A DNA stretch of 42,260 nucleotides, from contig UQMZ01000034.1 of the NCBI GenBank assembly GCA_900542185.1, positions 1 to 42,260 on the forward strand, written 5' to 3'. A program made the translations under genes and the position numbers. This DNA comes from an uncultured Bacteroidales bacterium (GTDB taxonomy: Bacteria; Bacteroidota; Bacteroidia; Bacteroidales; Muribaculaceae). The notes beneath the pieces are model-generated. The model was not told where the DNA came from, searched no databases, and saw only the letters and a list, made by a program, of their open reading frames with translations. Below are positions 33,481 through 41,692 of the stretch, piece after piece. The stretch's first letter is position 1, and every line of letters begins with the position of its first letter.

Positions 33481-36400
33481 TCATCGGCAAATTATCTTGC
33501 TCGTGCTGTTGCCGGATCTCACTATGTAGACGCCGGCGCCCGGCAGTAGGATAGTTCCTTCTCCCTTAACTACGATGCGTCCTGTGAGATCGTAAGCGCT
33601 GATGATGGCATTATCGGCGGCATTCACCATGCGGCCTACGATCTTCAATGCGAAAGGGACCTCTGGACTCGTTACCGATGTGGGGTTGGAATACTTGTTG
33701 CGTTCGAAGAAGTCCATGTACCGGTCGCTCCAGTCGGGTGCGGTAGCATGTCCTGACAACGGGTTGACAAGATATTCCTTATTCGTGACGGTCAGCATAT
33801 TGTAAGGTGCGAATCCGACACGTGCAGGGTCTGTGGTGTCCTGCAGCGAGAGGTTGGTGGTGACGGGACACGTGACCATGGGCGCGAAATTCTTGACGTC
33901 GAAGTAAGACAGGCGCCTGAGCATGTCGGCCTCCGAGATGCCGTTGCTTTCGGCCAGCGGCAGTATCTGGTTTGCAGGCCATGCGGCCACCTTGAAGTCA
34001 ACGGGGAAATCTGCGTGTCCGGTGATGCCGGGAGCGGCTGCGCGAATCCTGTCGTTGGCAAGTGCGGCCGCAACGTATGTGAACGCTCCGCCCTGGCTGC
34101 CGCCTTCGCAGAATATGTTGTTCTTATCTACCTTCGCACGGCTCTCGACGAAATCCACGGCACGGACACAATCCAGATAGGCGCCGTAATAGTAATGCTT
34201 GTGCTTGTAGTCGTCGTCCGCAAGACCGTAGGTGTAGTAGCTCATGCCGTTCTGCGTGTATATGTTGCGGTCCTTGTGCGGGTCGCGGTTGTTGAGCATC
34301 TGGCCGCGTACGGACAGCACGAATTCGCACCATTCGGGATTGGAGTCGCCGCTCATGCACCAGGGTGTCGAGGTGCCTCCGTCCGTGCCCTGGAAATGTA
34401 TCAGACAGGGATATGTGCCTTCGGCCACCGGTTCGGCGTAATAGCCTGAAATAATCACCGGCTCTCCTCCCGGCTCGTCCGGAGTGGATTTCATTTCCAC
34501 ATACCATACCTTACGTGTCGATGTGGACTTCCCTTCCACTTCGTTCACCAGTGTAAATTTAGGCGCGACATTACTGAGGTCGTTGAGTGCCGTGGACCAG
34601 AATTCCTCAAAGTCTGGTTCCGCGTCGTAGGTAACTTCGATTTGCGTCGGCTTTGAACCGATGTTGTATGTCCCGGCATCCGAGCCGTTCACATACATGG
34701 TCAGGCTGTAGAATCCTGGATCGAGATCACCTAATTCCACCTCGGCGTTCACGAGACTGCGGGCCGGCATGGCCACTTTCTTTGACACGGTTTTTACGGG
34801 GGTAGTCTTGTCAAGGTCGGAATATAGTGTGGCGGTGACCGTCACATCGTAATCGTGAGCCTCCAGACTCTGAATCTCGACGGATCCGATTGCATTCTCG
34901 CCGTTTTCCCAGGCCTTGACGCACGATGTGTCCATCATGTGTTGGGTGCACAACGTCTGCGAGGCATCGATCAGCTGAACTTTCTCCAGAGTGTAATAGC
35001 AACCGGTGACTCTCAGCCCATTTTGCTTTACTAAAGCCACCATCGCATCATCGAATGTGATGTCGGCCGACGATGCACCTTTCAGCTGTGTGTTGCTCAC
35101 GGGGTCGAACTGCGTGTAGTTGGCCTGAAGTCTCAGCTGTGCGTTGTTGGTTACGTCGCTCATGCTAACGCGCACCACAGAGCCGGCCTTCATGTCGGCG
35201 AATTTCGATTTGTCGATAAGTACGCTGTTTTTATCGGCGGCCGCCCAGGAAATATGCTCCGAGCCTTCCCAGATGGTGCTGACGGCTTTTGACGGGTCTT
35301 TCAGTACGGTGGAAATCTCGGCGGTGCCGGTTATATCGACCGAAGCGAGAGTGAACGCGCATCCGTTGATTCTGCAACCGGATGTCTGCAACAGTTTGGC
35401 TTTGTCGGCGTCGATATCGAATTCAACGCTATATGGCGCGTCGAATGTCTTTTCCGAATCATAGAGGGGAGTGGCCGGCCAGATGTCCTTGGCCGACGAG
35501 TCGGTCACCTTTAGCTGAGGCCAGGCGGTGCGGTCCTCGGCAATCCGGCTGATGCTTATCTTCAGCCTGTCCCCTGCCTTGACATACTTGAATCTGGATG
35601 CGTCGAGTGTAAGTGCGCTCCACTGCACGGGGAATTCGCCACGGAATATGTTTGAAGTCAGTTCCATGTATTCGGGCATACCCTCGATGGCCTGCCGGAA
35701 CCACGCCATATAGATGTCATGCCAGTCTGAGGGTACGGAGTGAGCCTCGTTCTCGTTGACGACAAGCTTGCGGTTCGGTACCTTCAGATTGTTGTAGGGT
35801 GCCATATTGGTGCGGACGGGACAGATGGGATCCTGCACGCCGACAGCCTGGATTACGGGACATTCGATGGCCGGAGCCAGGTTTTTGGTGTCGAAATAGC
35901 TGAGGAACCCATACATATCGGCATCGCTCATGTTTTTCTGCGCAGCCTGAGCCACAGCCACGGAACGGGGCCAACCGGCTACGGTGAAATACGTGGGGAA
36001 GTCGCCCATGAAGGGTACGGCCGGAGCGATGGCCTTGAGACGTTTCTGCGGGTCGAGGGCGGCCGCGGCTATGGTAAACGCTCCTCCCTGGCTCTGGCCC
36101 TGCGCGAAGATGGCCGTTGGGTCTACCTTTTCGCGTGAGGCCACGAAGTCTATGGCGCGGATGCAGTCCATATAAGCTCCACGATAGTAATAGCTGTCCT
36201 TGTCTCCGAAATTGAAGGCAAACCAGTCGCCGTACGTGTTGGTGTATGGCTCGCGGTTGTTGATGCTCTGACCGCGTGTGGACAGAATCAGTTCCGCCCA
36301 GTCTCCTTCGTCGCCCGAGGGGCAGTACGGGTCAACCGGCTTGCCGTCGGGTCCGTATGCCGCGCTGTCATAGCCTTGATAGGTAATCACCACAGGATGC

Positions 36401-37695
36401 TTGCCTTCGGCGATGGGCTCGGCGTAATATCCGCGTATGGTGACGGGTTCACCGCTCAGACCGTCGGGAACGGACTGCATTTCCACAAGGTAGAGTTTGC
36501 GTTTGGTGCCGCTCCTGTCGGGCAGTTCCGTGAGTTTATATTGAGGATCAATAGTTGCAAGCTGTTGGATGGCTGTATTCCAGAATTCGTTGAAATCGGC
36601 CTGTGCATCGGTGGCGGATTTGATTCCTTCGGGCTCACAGGCAATGTTGAATGAATCCACGAGTCTGCCGCCGGCAATGACTGCAAGACGATACATTCCC
36701 GGTTCGAGTGATCCTAATTCAAGTGCGACTTCGCCGGTGGCGCCCGATTCCACCACCGTAACCTGATCGATGTTGTCGCATGCCTCTCCATTGTCACGGG
36801 TCAGGATGGCACTGACGGGAACGGTGAGTTTATTCGCTCCTAAATTCTGTAATTCAAGGGTAACGCAAGGCCGGCTTCCTTTGGCCCAGTGCTTGGAGGT
36901 GCCTTCGGCGAGCTGCGCCGTGAAAGCGGGCATTTTAGAAAGGTCCACGACATCGATGTACGCAAGACGATAGCCGTTGCCGCTGACAATCAGGCCTGTG
37001 CTCTGCAGTGACTCCAGCATGGCCTGTGTAACGGTGTACTCATAGAAAGGCATACCCACAGTCCTGATAGGTGCGTCGGCAAACGAGGCCCAGGACGAAT
37101 CGACGATGCTGGCCTGTGCCCAGGGACGCACGTCGGTCATTCCGAAGCGCAGGACATCCCCTGCCTTTGCATCCTTAAAGCAGTCGGAACCTATCACGGC
37201 CCAACCCTTGTCCGGGTCTTCCCAGCTGATGAAAGTGTCGCCTTCCCACACCCGGCTGACGGCTGAATCGAAGTCTCCCCCTTCACCGAGTTCCACTTCC
37301 TTCTGCACCGCTATTTTGGTGAGGGTGGCGTAGCATCCCTTCACAACGAGACCTCTGCCGTTGATGTCGGCATAAAGTTCCTCGGTGATGTCGAACGATT
37401 CCGTTCCGGCATTCCGGACGATGCTTTTCACCGCTGGCGAGAAGTCCGTCCAGTCGCTTTTCTGCAGGTAGACCTGCGGAGTTCCGGCGGAACTGTCCAC
37501 ATCCTTCACGGTCACCAGAACCTTGCAACCGGGTTCAATGGCACTTGCCTGTTCGGCATTCAGAACCACGTAACCGGACCAGTTGCCCATCACGACCTCC
37601 CCTGTCCACAGGTTCCGGGTCACTTTGGTCGTGGCGCCGATTGCGGACAACAACGTTCCCAGCACCATGACTGATAATAAAAGAAATTTTTTCAT
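33481..37695 (-). CDS. Giant tandem-duplicated CE7-type acetyl esterase with T9SS-like tail
   Basis: 1404 residues from the ATG at 37695, which yields a clean signal peptide; the frame is open upstream to 37785. The protein is two copies of one plan. Copy 1 has beta-sandwich modules at ~22-135 and ~145-252, a CARDB-like domain (~255-355) and an AXE1/cephalosporin-deacetylase-type hydrolase (~360-675). Copy 2 has sandwiches at ~680-795 and ~800-910, a CARDB-like domain (~925-1012) and a second hydrolase (~1018-1332). Triads look intact: Ser535 (GQSQGG), Asp622, His652; and Ser1200 (GGSQGG), Asp1286, His1316. Residues ~1345-1404 resemble a T9SS sorting tail. It should remove acetyl groups from a polysaccharide at the surface. 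Divergent from an AraC regulator. Confidence 0.88.
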   Translation of the reverse strand: MKKFLLLSVMVLGTLLSAIGATTKVTRNLWTGEVVMGNWSGYVVLNAEQASAIEPGCKVLVTVKDVDSSAGTPQVYLQKSDWTDFSPAVKSIVRNAGTESFDITEELYADINGRGLVVKGCYATLTKIAVQKEVELGEGGDFDSAVSRVWEGDTFISWEDPDKGWAVIGSDCFKDAKAGDVLRFGMTDVRPWAQASIVDSSWASFADAPIRTVGMPFYEYTVTQAMLESLQSTGLIVSGNGYRLAYIDVVDLSKMPAFTAQLAEGTSKHWAKGSRPCVTLELQNLGANKLTVPVSAILTRDNGEACDNIDQVTVVESGATGEVALELGSLEPGMYRLAVIAGGRLVDSFNIACEPEGIKSATDAQADFNEFWNTAIQQLATIDPQYKLTELPDRSGTKRKLYLVEMQSVPDGLSGEPVTIRGYYAEPIAEGKHPVVITYQGYDSAAYGPDGKPVDPYCPSGDEGDWAELILSTRGQSINNREPYTNTYGDWFAFNFGDKDSYYYRGAYMDCIRAIDFVASREKVDPTAIFAQGQSQGGAFTIAAAALDPQKRLKAIAPAVPFMGDFPTYFTVAGWPRSVAVAQAAQKNMSDADMYGFLSYFDTKNLAPAIECPVIQAVGVQDPICPVRTNMAPYNNLKVPNRKLVVNENEAHSVPSDWHDIYMAWFRQAIEGMPEYMELTSNIFRGEFPVQWSALTLDASRFKYVKAGDRLKISISRIAEDRTAWPQLKVTDSSAKDIWPATPLYDSEKTFDAPYSVEFDIDADKAKLLQTSGCRINGCAFTLASVDITGTAEISTVLKDPSKAVSTIWEGSEHISWAAADKNSVLIDKSKFADMKAGSVVRVSMSDVTNNAQLRLQANYTQFDPVSNTQLKGASSADITFDDAMVALVKQNGLRVTGCYYTLEKVQLIDASQTLCTQHMMDTSCVKAWENGENAIGSVEIQSLEAHDYDVTVTATLYSDLDKTTPVKTVSKKVAMPARSLVNAEVELGDLDPGFYSLTMYVNGSDAGTYNIGSKPTQIEVTYDAEPDFEEFWSTALNDLSNVAPKFTLVNEVEGKSTSTRKVWYVEMKSTPDEPGGEPVIISGYYAEPVAEGTYPCLIHFQGTDGGTSTPWCMSGDSNPEWCEFVLSVRGQMLNNRDPHKDRNIYTQNGMSYYTYGLADDDYKHKHYYYGAYLDCVRAVDFVESRAKVDKNNIFCEGGSQGGAFTYVAAALANDRIRAAAPGITGHADFPVDFKVAAWPANQILPLAESNGISEADMLRRLSYFDVKNFAPMVTCPVTTNLSLQDTTDPARVGFAPYNMLTVTNKEYLVNPLSGHATAPDWSDRYMDFFERNKYSNPTSVTSPEVPFALKIVGRMVNAADNAIISAYDLTGRIVVKGEGTILLPGAGVYIVRSGNSTSKIICR

Positions 37696-37717
37696 TGGCT
37701 GATAGATTAATTTGTCG

Positions 37718-37725
37718 CAAATATA
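37718..37725 (-). promoter_or_regulatory. -7 element of the esterase promoter
   Basis: On the minus strand TATATTTG matches TAnnTTTG and lies 22 bp before the esterase ATG. No -33 TTTG is seen at the right distance; the direct repeat at 37745-37783 occupies that position. This is the pattern of a promoter that needs an activator. Confidence 0.55.
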
Positions 37726-37744
37726 TAATGAGCGTTGTGGATTC

Positions 37745-37783
37745 GATATGCACGGATGTTTCGCGGATATGCACGAATGTTTC
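37745..37783. promoter_or_regulatory. Direct repeat, probable AraC-type operator
   Basis: Two 18-bp copies, GATATGCACGGATGTTTC at 37745-37762 and GATATGCACGAATGTTTC at 37766-37783, differ at one base and have a 21-bp period, two turns of the helix. They sit in the divergent region between the esterase and the AraC-family regulator, directly upstream of the esterase -7 element. AraC-family activators often bind such head-to-tail sites. Confidence 0.6.
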
Positions 37784-37863
37784 ATATACCCTTATGTGCG
37801 CAATAATGAACAATTTGTGTTCGACGTGTTGCATAATTCATGACAAAATCCGAAATTTGCGAT

Positions 37864-39912
37864 ATGAAACGTTTCGTACTCCTGATAGTGCTGTGTGTCG
37901 CATCCGTGGTATGCCGGGCTTCCGGCTGGCGTGCCTGGGAGGAGAATGCATCGCTGCAGAAAACGGACGTTTATGCGCTGGCCTTTGACGCGGACGGTCG
38001 TTTGCTGATAGGAACCGAACAAGGACTGTACGCGGCGGATGGCAAGGGTAAGGTAATCGGCATCCCGCTGACCGACAGAGGGACAAGACAGCCTACGGTA
38101 AATCGTATAGAGATAAGGGACGGCCACATCTATATAGGCACGTTGACAGGCACATATATGCTTGAAGGCAATTCGGCCACGCTGTGCGATACAATCATGG
38201 CGAGGGATTACATACAGAGCGATTTGCCCGCTTCGCTGCAGGATAAGATTGTCAAGGACGCCGCCGCGCTGAGTCATGGCTGGAAGGCATACGCCACCAA
38301 CAGTGATGGAATCTATCTGTACCGCCGTTCTACGGGCAGCGTCATAAACATGCGGCGAAGGCTCGAGGATCCGGCTTCGATACCCGGCAATCATGTTTCA
38401 TCGGTAGCATACGACCATCGTAGCGGCAGACTGTACGCGTCAATCTATCATTCCGGCATATATTTTACGGAGCCGGAACTGTCGGCCATAGAGACTGTCA
38501 GGACGGGAATCGAGGAGAATATATCCTCGTTCGCAATCGACGGCAAAGGCCGGTTATGGACGGCATACGACGGTGCCGGGATTGCCGTTGGAAAGGATAC
38601 GGTGCTTACTGACCTGCCAAGTCGCACTGTCACCAATCTGCTGCCGATGCCCGACGGCAATGTGCTTGCGGCAAGTTACGGTGGCGGGGTTTTTATGGTC
38701 GACACTTTATTGAGGGCGATGCCGGTTGCCGGATTAGGTGCCGGAAGTCCTGCATCGCGGTCGCGTGGAATGGCTGTTGACGCGTTCGGAAAGTTATGGA
38801 TAGCCACATTCTCTGACGGTGTGGTCAGGCATGACATCAGGGCCGGTACATCCGATAAATTCGACATCTCGAATTCCGCGTTGAAAACGGATTATATCAC
38901 CGATTTGTGCGCGTCACCACGTGGCGACAGCATCTTTGTGGCGACCCATTACGGAGTCTTCGCTTTTGATACCCGATCCGGATTATCGTCAGAAATCAAG
39001 ACACCGTTTGCCGGCGATGACCGCATAGTGGTCGACCACATGGCGTTTGCCGGAAACGGAGAGTTGTATTTTGCCACACCGCATGGTCTCGCCGATCGTT
39101 TCGGACGGTGTGTGGCCCTTGAAGGCATGCCGCTGATTGCGCTGAAGGGCGCCGGGGACGGCACGTTGTGGTGCAGTTCCGATTCAGCGGTGTATCATGT
39201 CGATGTCAGCTGTAATCCACCGCGTGTGGAGACGTTTGCGGACCTGGACGGCCTGAGATTCGGCAAATACGCCTTGTACGATACCGGCGACGGCACTGTC
39301 CTGGCCGGTGCTTTCGGTGCCTTGGCCGTGATAAGTTCAGATCTGGCTGACGCTCCGAATAAAAAACCGGCAGATAATGGTTCATCGGTATTCGGATGGC
39401 TAATATTCATAATTGTCATCATGGTATTGGCCATAGGATTGCTGTTATTCACTTTCCATAGACGGGTACGAAAGAAAAAGCAAATAGAATCCGCTGTACC
39501 GGCCCAAATTGGGCAACAGGATTCGGTAATAGATGATAAAGGGCGTTCTACGGATGTAACGGTGATTGCGGAATCAGGCAGTGAAGCTGATAGTCCCAAT
39601 GACAGTGAAACAGATGCAGATCTTGCCTGGTTAAAGTCTATAGATTCGATAATAGATGCCAACATATCGGATGCAGATTTCAGTATCGAGGACTTGGGGC
39701 GTCATGCCGGCATGAGTCGCAGCAACCTTTATAAGCGCATCAAAGCCATTACAGGCTTATCCCCACTCGAGTATCTGCGCGACCGGCGGGTGGCCAAAGG
39801 CCGCGAACTTCTCGCGCAGGCCACCGGCAAGCACATCAAACCGACGCTCAGCGAAATCGCCTATCAGGTCGGCATGTCCCCCCGCCAGTTCTCCAAATAC
39901 CTCAGACAGTAG
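37864..39912 (+). CDS. Membrane-tethered beta-propeller/AraC one-component regulator (SusR-like)
   Basis: 682 residues from the ATG at 37864. A signal or anchor helix (MKRFVLLIVLCVASVV) is followed by a periplasmic region (~20-505) of two-component-regulator beta-propeller repeats (DVYALAFDADGRLLIGTEQG, SSFAIDGKGRLWTAYDGAG, GMAVDAFGKLWIATFSDGV). One transmembrane helix follows at ~515-540 (VFGWLIFIIVIMVLAIGLLL), then an acidic linker and an AraC-type DNA-binding domain (~600-682). There is no histidine kinase and no receiver domain, unlike hybrid two-component systems with the same sensor. It probably senses a glycan fragment and activates the divergent esterase gene. The AraC domain stops at FSKYLRQ, short of the usual end; 14 sense codons follow the TAG in frame. 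Confidence 0.85.
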   Translation: MKRFVLLIVLCVASVVCRASGWRAWEENASLQKTDVYALAFDADGRLLIGTEQGLYAADGKGKVIGIPLTDRGTRQPTVNRIEIRDGHIYIGTLTGTYMLEGNSATLCDTIMARDYIQSDLPASLQDKIVKDAAALSHGWKAYATNSDGIYLYRRSTGSVINMRRRLEDPASIPGNHVSSVAYDHRSGRLYASIYHSGIYFTEPELSAIETVRTGIEENISSFAIDGKGRLWTAYDGAGIAVGKDTVLTDLPSRTVTNLLPMPDGNVLAASYGGGVFMVDTLLRAMPVAGLGAGSPASRSRGMAVDAFGKLWIATFSDGVVRHDIRAGTSDKFDISNSALKTDYITDLCASPRGDSIFVATHYGVFAFDTRSGLSSEIKTPFAGDDRIVVDHMAFAGNGELYFATPHGLADRFGRCVALEGMPLIALKGAGDGTLWCSSDSAVYHVDVSCNPPRVETFADLDGLRFGKYALYDTGDGTVLAGAFGALAVISSDLADAPNKKPADNGSSVFGWLIFIIVIMVLAIGLLLFTFHRRVRKKKQIESAVPAQIGQQDSVIDDKGRSTDVTVIAESGSEADSPNDSETDADLAWLKSIDSIIDANISDADFSIEDLGRHAGMSRSNLYKRIKAITGLSPLEYLRDRRVAKGRELLAQATGKHIKPTLSEIAYQVGMSPRQFSKYLRQ

Positions 39913-39957
39913 CGGCGCGGATTCTCCGAATCGCGCATAGCCCAGCTAAATGCCTGA
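39913..39957 (+). other. In-frame continuation and hairpin after the regulator's amber stop
   Basis: After the TAG at 39910-39912 the same frame reads RRGFSESRIAQLNA and then TGA (39955-39957). The RGFSESR part resembles the conserved AraC C-terminal GxSPSEYR region. A hairpin (39915-39924 with 39928-39936, one bulged base, 3-base loop) starts three bases after the stop and has no T run, so it is not a typical terminator. The remaining gap to 40056 holds a GAGGACACCCTACGCTACT segment near 39998, a degenerate relative of the repeat at 40857. Confidence 0.4.
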
Positions 39958-40056
39958 TTGAGTATTTCATAAGGACTTGGACATTAGTCGTGCGAGGTTG
40001 AGGACACCCTACGCTACTATTTGCAATTAAAATTGAACAATTGTGTTAAATTATTT

Positions 40057-40098
40057 GTATTTGTAATGCAATTTGCATTAAATTTGCAGTACAAATAC
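40057..40098 (+). promoter_or_regulatory. Promoter and nested operator of the toxin-antitoxin pair
   Basis: A perfect 17-bp palindrome, TAATGCAATTTGCATTA (40064-40080), overlaps the -7 element TAAATTTG (40079-40086). An outer inverted repeat, GTATTTGTA (40057-40065) and TACAAATAC (40090-40098), surrounds it. Ribbon-helix-helix antitoxins repress their own promoters through such sites, so this is a likely autoregulatory operator. Confidence 0.65.
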
Positions 40099-40106
40099 AT
40101 ATATTT

Positions 40107-40424
40107 ATGTCTCAAGCTACAATATCCATCCGTGTAGACCAAAAGCTGAAAAAGAACTTTGATACGCTTTGTGAAGCATTCGGTCTAAGTGCCACTGCCG
40201 CTTTCAATATTTTTATGAAGGCAGTAGTAAGGGAAAGGCGTATCCCGTTCGAGATCAAGGCTCCGAATATAGACCCGTCACGTCAGAAAGCCCTTGACGC
40301 TTTTCAAGCCATGCAACAAACCATAGTCGATTCAGGCATGCCTGAAATGACACTGGAAGAAATTAATGCAGAAATCAAAGCCGCAAGAGATGAACGTAGA
40401 AAGAAAGATCTATGCGGTCATTGA
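40107..40424 (+). CDS. RelB/DinJ-family ribbon-helix-helix antitoxin
   Basis: 105 residues. The N-terminal strand and helices SQATISIRVDQKLKKNFDTL and FGLSATAAFNIFMKAVVRER are the RelB/DinJ ribbon-helix-helix, followed by RRIPFEIKAPN. The C-terminal half (~60-105), with MTLEEINAEIKAARDERR, is the part that would bind and neutralise the toxin. The gene overlaps the PIN gene by 35 bp, the usual arrangement for translational coupling of antitoxin and toxin. Confidence 0.88.
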   Translation: MSQATISIRVDQKLKKNFDTLCEAFGLSATAAFNIFMKAVVRERRIPFEIKAPNIDPSRQKALDAFQAMQQTIVDSGMPEMTLEEINAEIKAARDERRKKDLCGH

Positions 40425-40833
40425 CACCAACGTACTGGTTTCATCTCTGTTTTCTTCCGACGGATCCTCAAACCCATCGAGAGTAATAAGCGCTGTGCTT
40501 AAAGGAATTATCACACCACTATATAATTCTGAAATAATTGAAGAATACAGGGATGTACTGTCTCGTGCCAAATTCCGTTTCAGGCCGGAACTTGTTGATA
40601 GTCTTGTGTCTGTATTTGTCGAATACGGCATTCATACGCCACGCACATCAGTTGAAAATGAGTATTTCCCGGATGCTGATGATATTGTCTTTTATGAAGT
40701 TGCGCTGAGCGTTGATGACGCTTATCTTGTGACAGGAAACCTTAAACATTTCCCTAGGAAATGTTTTGTGGTCACGCCATCGCAAATGGTAGAGATTTTA
40801 GACAAACTCGGCGTTCCCTCAATAACGGATTAA
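40390..40833 (+). CDS. PIN-domain toxin
   Basis: 147 residues from ATG 40390; another in-frame ATG at 40366 would add eight residues and cannot be excluded. The PIN fold is recognised by YAVIDTNVLVSSLFS (Asp12), the conserved Glu in SEIIEEYRDVL, and the acidic cluster YFPDADDIVFYEVALS with DDAYLVTGNLKHFP. PIN proteins of this kind (COG1569-like) are metal-dependent ribonucleases. Here it would be held inactive by the antitoxin encoded immediately upstream. Confidence 0.85.
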   Translation: MNVERKIYAVIDTNVLVSSLFSSDGSSNPSRVISAVLKGIITPLYNSEIIEEYRDVLSRAKFRFRPELVDSLVSVFVEYGIHTPRTSVENEYFPDADDIVFYEVALSVDDAYLVTGNLKHFPRKCFVVTPSQMVEILDKLGVPSITD

Positions 40834-40849
40834 TAGCCACTATGATATT

Positions 40850-40931
40850 GACGGCGAGGACGCCGTCACTCCAGTAGCGGTCGGCACTCCGCGCCCGCAT
40901 CCTTTACCGGGCTGACGATGTCCTCATCGTC
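40850..40931. repeat. Two short palindromes between convergent genes
   Basis: GACGGCG-AGGA-CGCCGTC (40850-40867) and GACGATG-TCCT-CATCGTC (40914-40931) are 7-bp stems with complementary four-base loops. The ACGCCGTCACTCCAG-type segment after the first stem also occurs in related form at ~32421-32436 and ~39998, so this looks like a dispersed REP-like family. Confidence 0.45.
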
Positions 40932-40942
40932 AATAAGAAGTG

Positions 40943-40966
40943 GCGCAGGCCGGAGACGGCCTGCGC
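40943..40966. terminator. Bidirectional terminator
   Basis: GCGCAGGCC (40943-40951) pairs with GGCCTGCGC (40958-40966), followed by TGCTTCTTTT on the plus strand. It lies between the PIN toxin gene and the convergent secreted-protein gene. Confidence 0.7.
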
Positions 40967-40989
40967 TGCTTCTTTTGGGCGTGAACCTG

Positions 40990-41565
40990 TCAACGGGCTA
41001 TGAACTTGTTACGGCTCTTGATATAGATGTTTCCTTTTTCGGTTGTTCTTACTTTGCGGCCATTGATGTCGTAGATGCTTCTGTTATCCGGAGTCTCTAT
41101 AACCACGGAATTCACAGCCGACGTATCTTTCTTCAGTTCGATTTTCGTTTTGCCGTCGTATGTCTCCAGCTTCATCACCCCGTCTTTCCACTCCTTGATT
41201 ACAAGACGGATTTCATTCGAGCCTACAAAAGTATTGAGATGAAGCTTATTATTGTTGGAGATGAAGAAATCAAATATCGGCATTCTGGACCAGGTCTCGA
41301 TTGCGCCGGGTTCTTCAAGATCTAAGTCATTGGACTTACACTCTTCGAGATATCCTGCGCAAAGCCAACAATCATCTTCAACAGTATCGTCACCAACTTG
41401 AGTATCTCCGAAATACAGGGATTCGAAGGAGATGATACAATTGTTAACGTGTCCAGTCATGGAGGTTACATTCCACTTGCCGACCAAGTCGGTTTCGTCA
41501 TAGGTCTGCGCTAACGCACAGAGCGCGCAGACCGATGCGGATAACAGCATTAAGATTCTTTTCAT
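40990..41565 (-). CDS. Secreted lipocalin-like protein with T9SS-like tail
   Basis: 191 residues. A signal peptide (MKRILMLLSASVCALCALAQ) precedes a small domain beginning DLVGKWNVTSMTGHVNN, a start typical of lipocalin-like beta-barrels of Bacteroidota. The domain has several cysteines (CWLCAGYLEEC). From ~155 the chain reads SVVIETPDNRSIYDINGRKV and ends NIYIKSRNKFIAR, which matches a type A T9SS sorting tail. It is therefore probably exported to the surface. Ligand and role are unknown. Confidence 0.7.
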   Translation of the reverse strand: MKRILMLLSASVCALCALAQTYDETDLVGKWNVTSMTGHVNNCIISFESLYFGDTQVGDDTVEDDCWLCAGYLEECKSNDLDLEEPGAIETWSRMPIFDFFISNNNKLHLNTFVGSNEIRLVIKEWKDGVMKLETYDGKTKIELKKDTSAVNSVVIETPDNRSIYDINGRKVRTTEKGNIYIKSRNKFIAR

Positions 41566-41587
41566 TTGATTTATTGTTTTAAGTAGC

Positions 41588-41692
41588 TTATTTTCCAGTC
41601 AGGTTCAGTTTGATGACCTTATTGCCATTCACCAGAATGTAGATGCCCTTAGAGAGTCTGGCGACATATTCCTTGTCTGCATCCTTCCGCAT
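41588..41692 (-). pseudogene. Orphan T9SS-like tail fragment
   Basis: The minus strand from 41692 reads MRKDADKEYVARLSKGIYIL then VNGNKVIKLNLTGK and stops at TAA. This is the end of a type A sorting tail, with no secreted domain in front. It is directly preceded, in the same frame, by the TGA stop of the membrane-protein ORF at 41693. It is probably the decayed 3' end of a lost gene. Confidence 0.5.

Noticed and set aside
37852..37859. GAAATTTG as a -7 element for the AraC regulator
   Set aside because: It lacks the TA of the consensus and would put the transcript start at or after the ATG.
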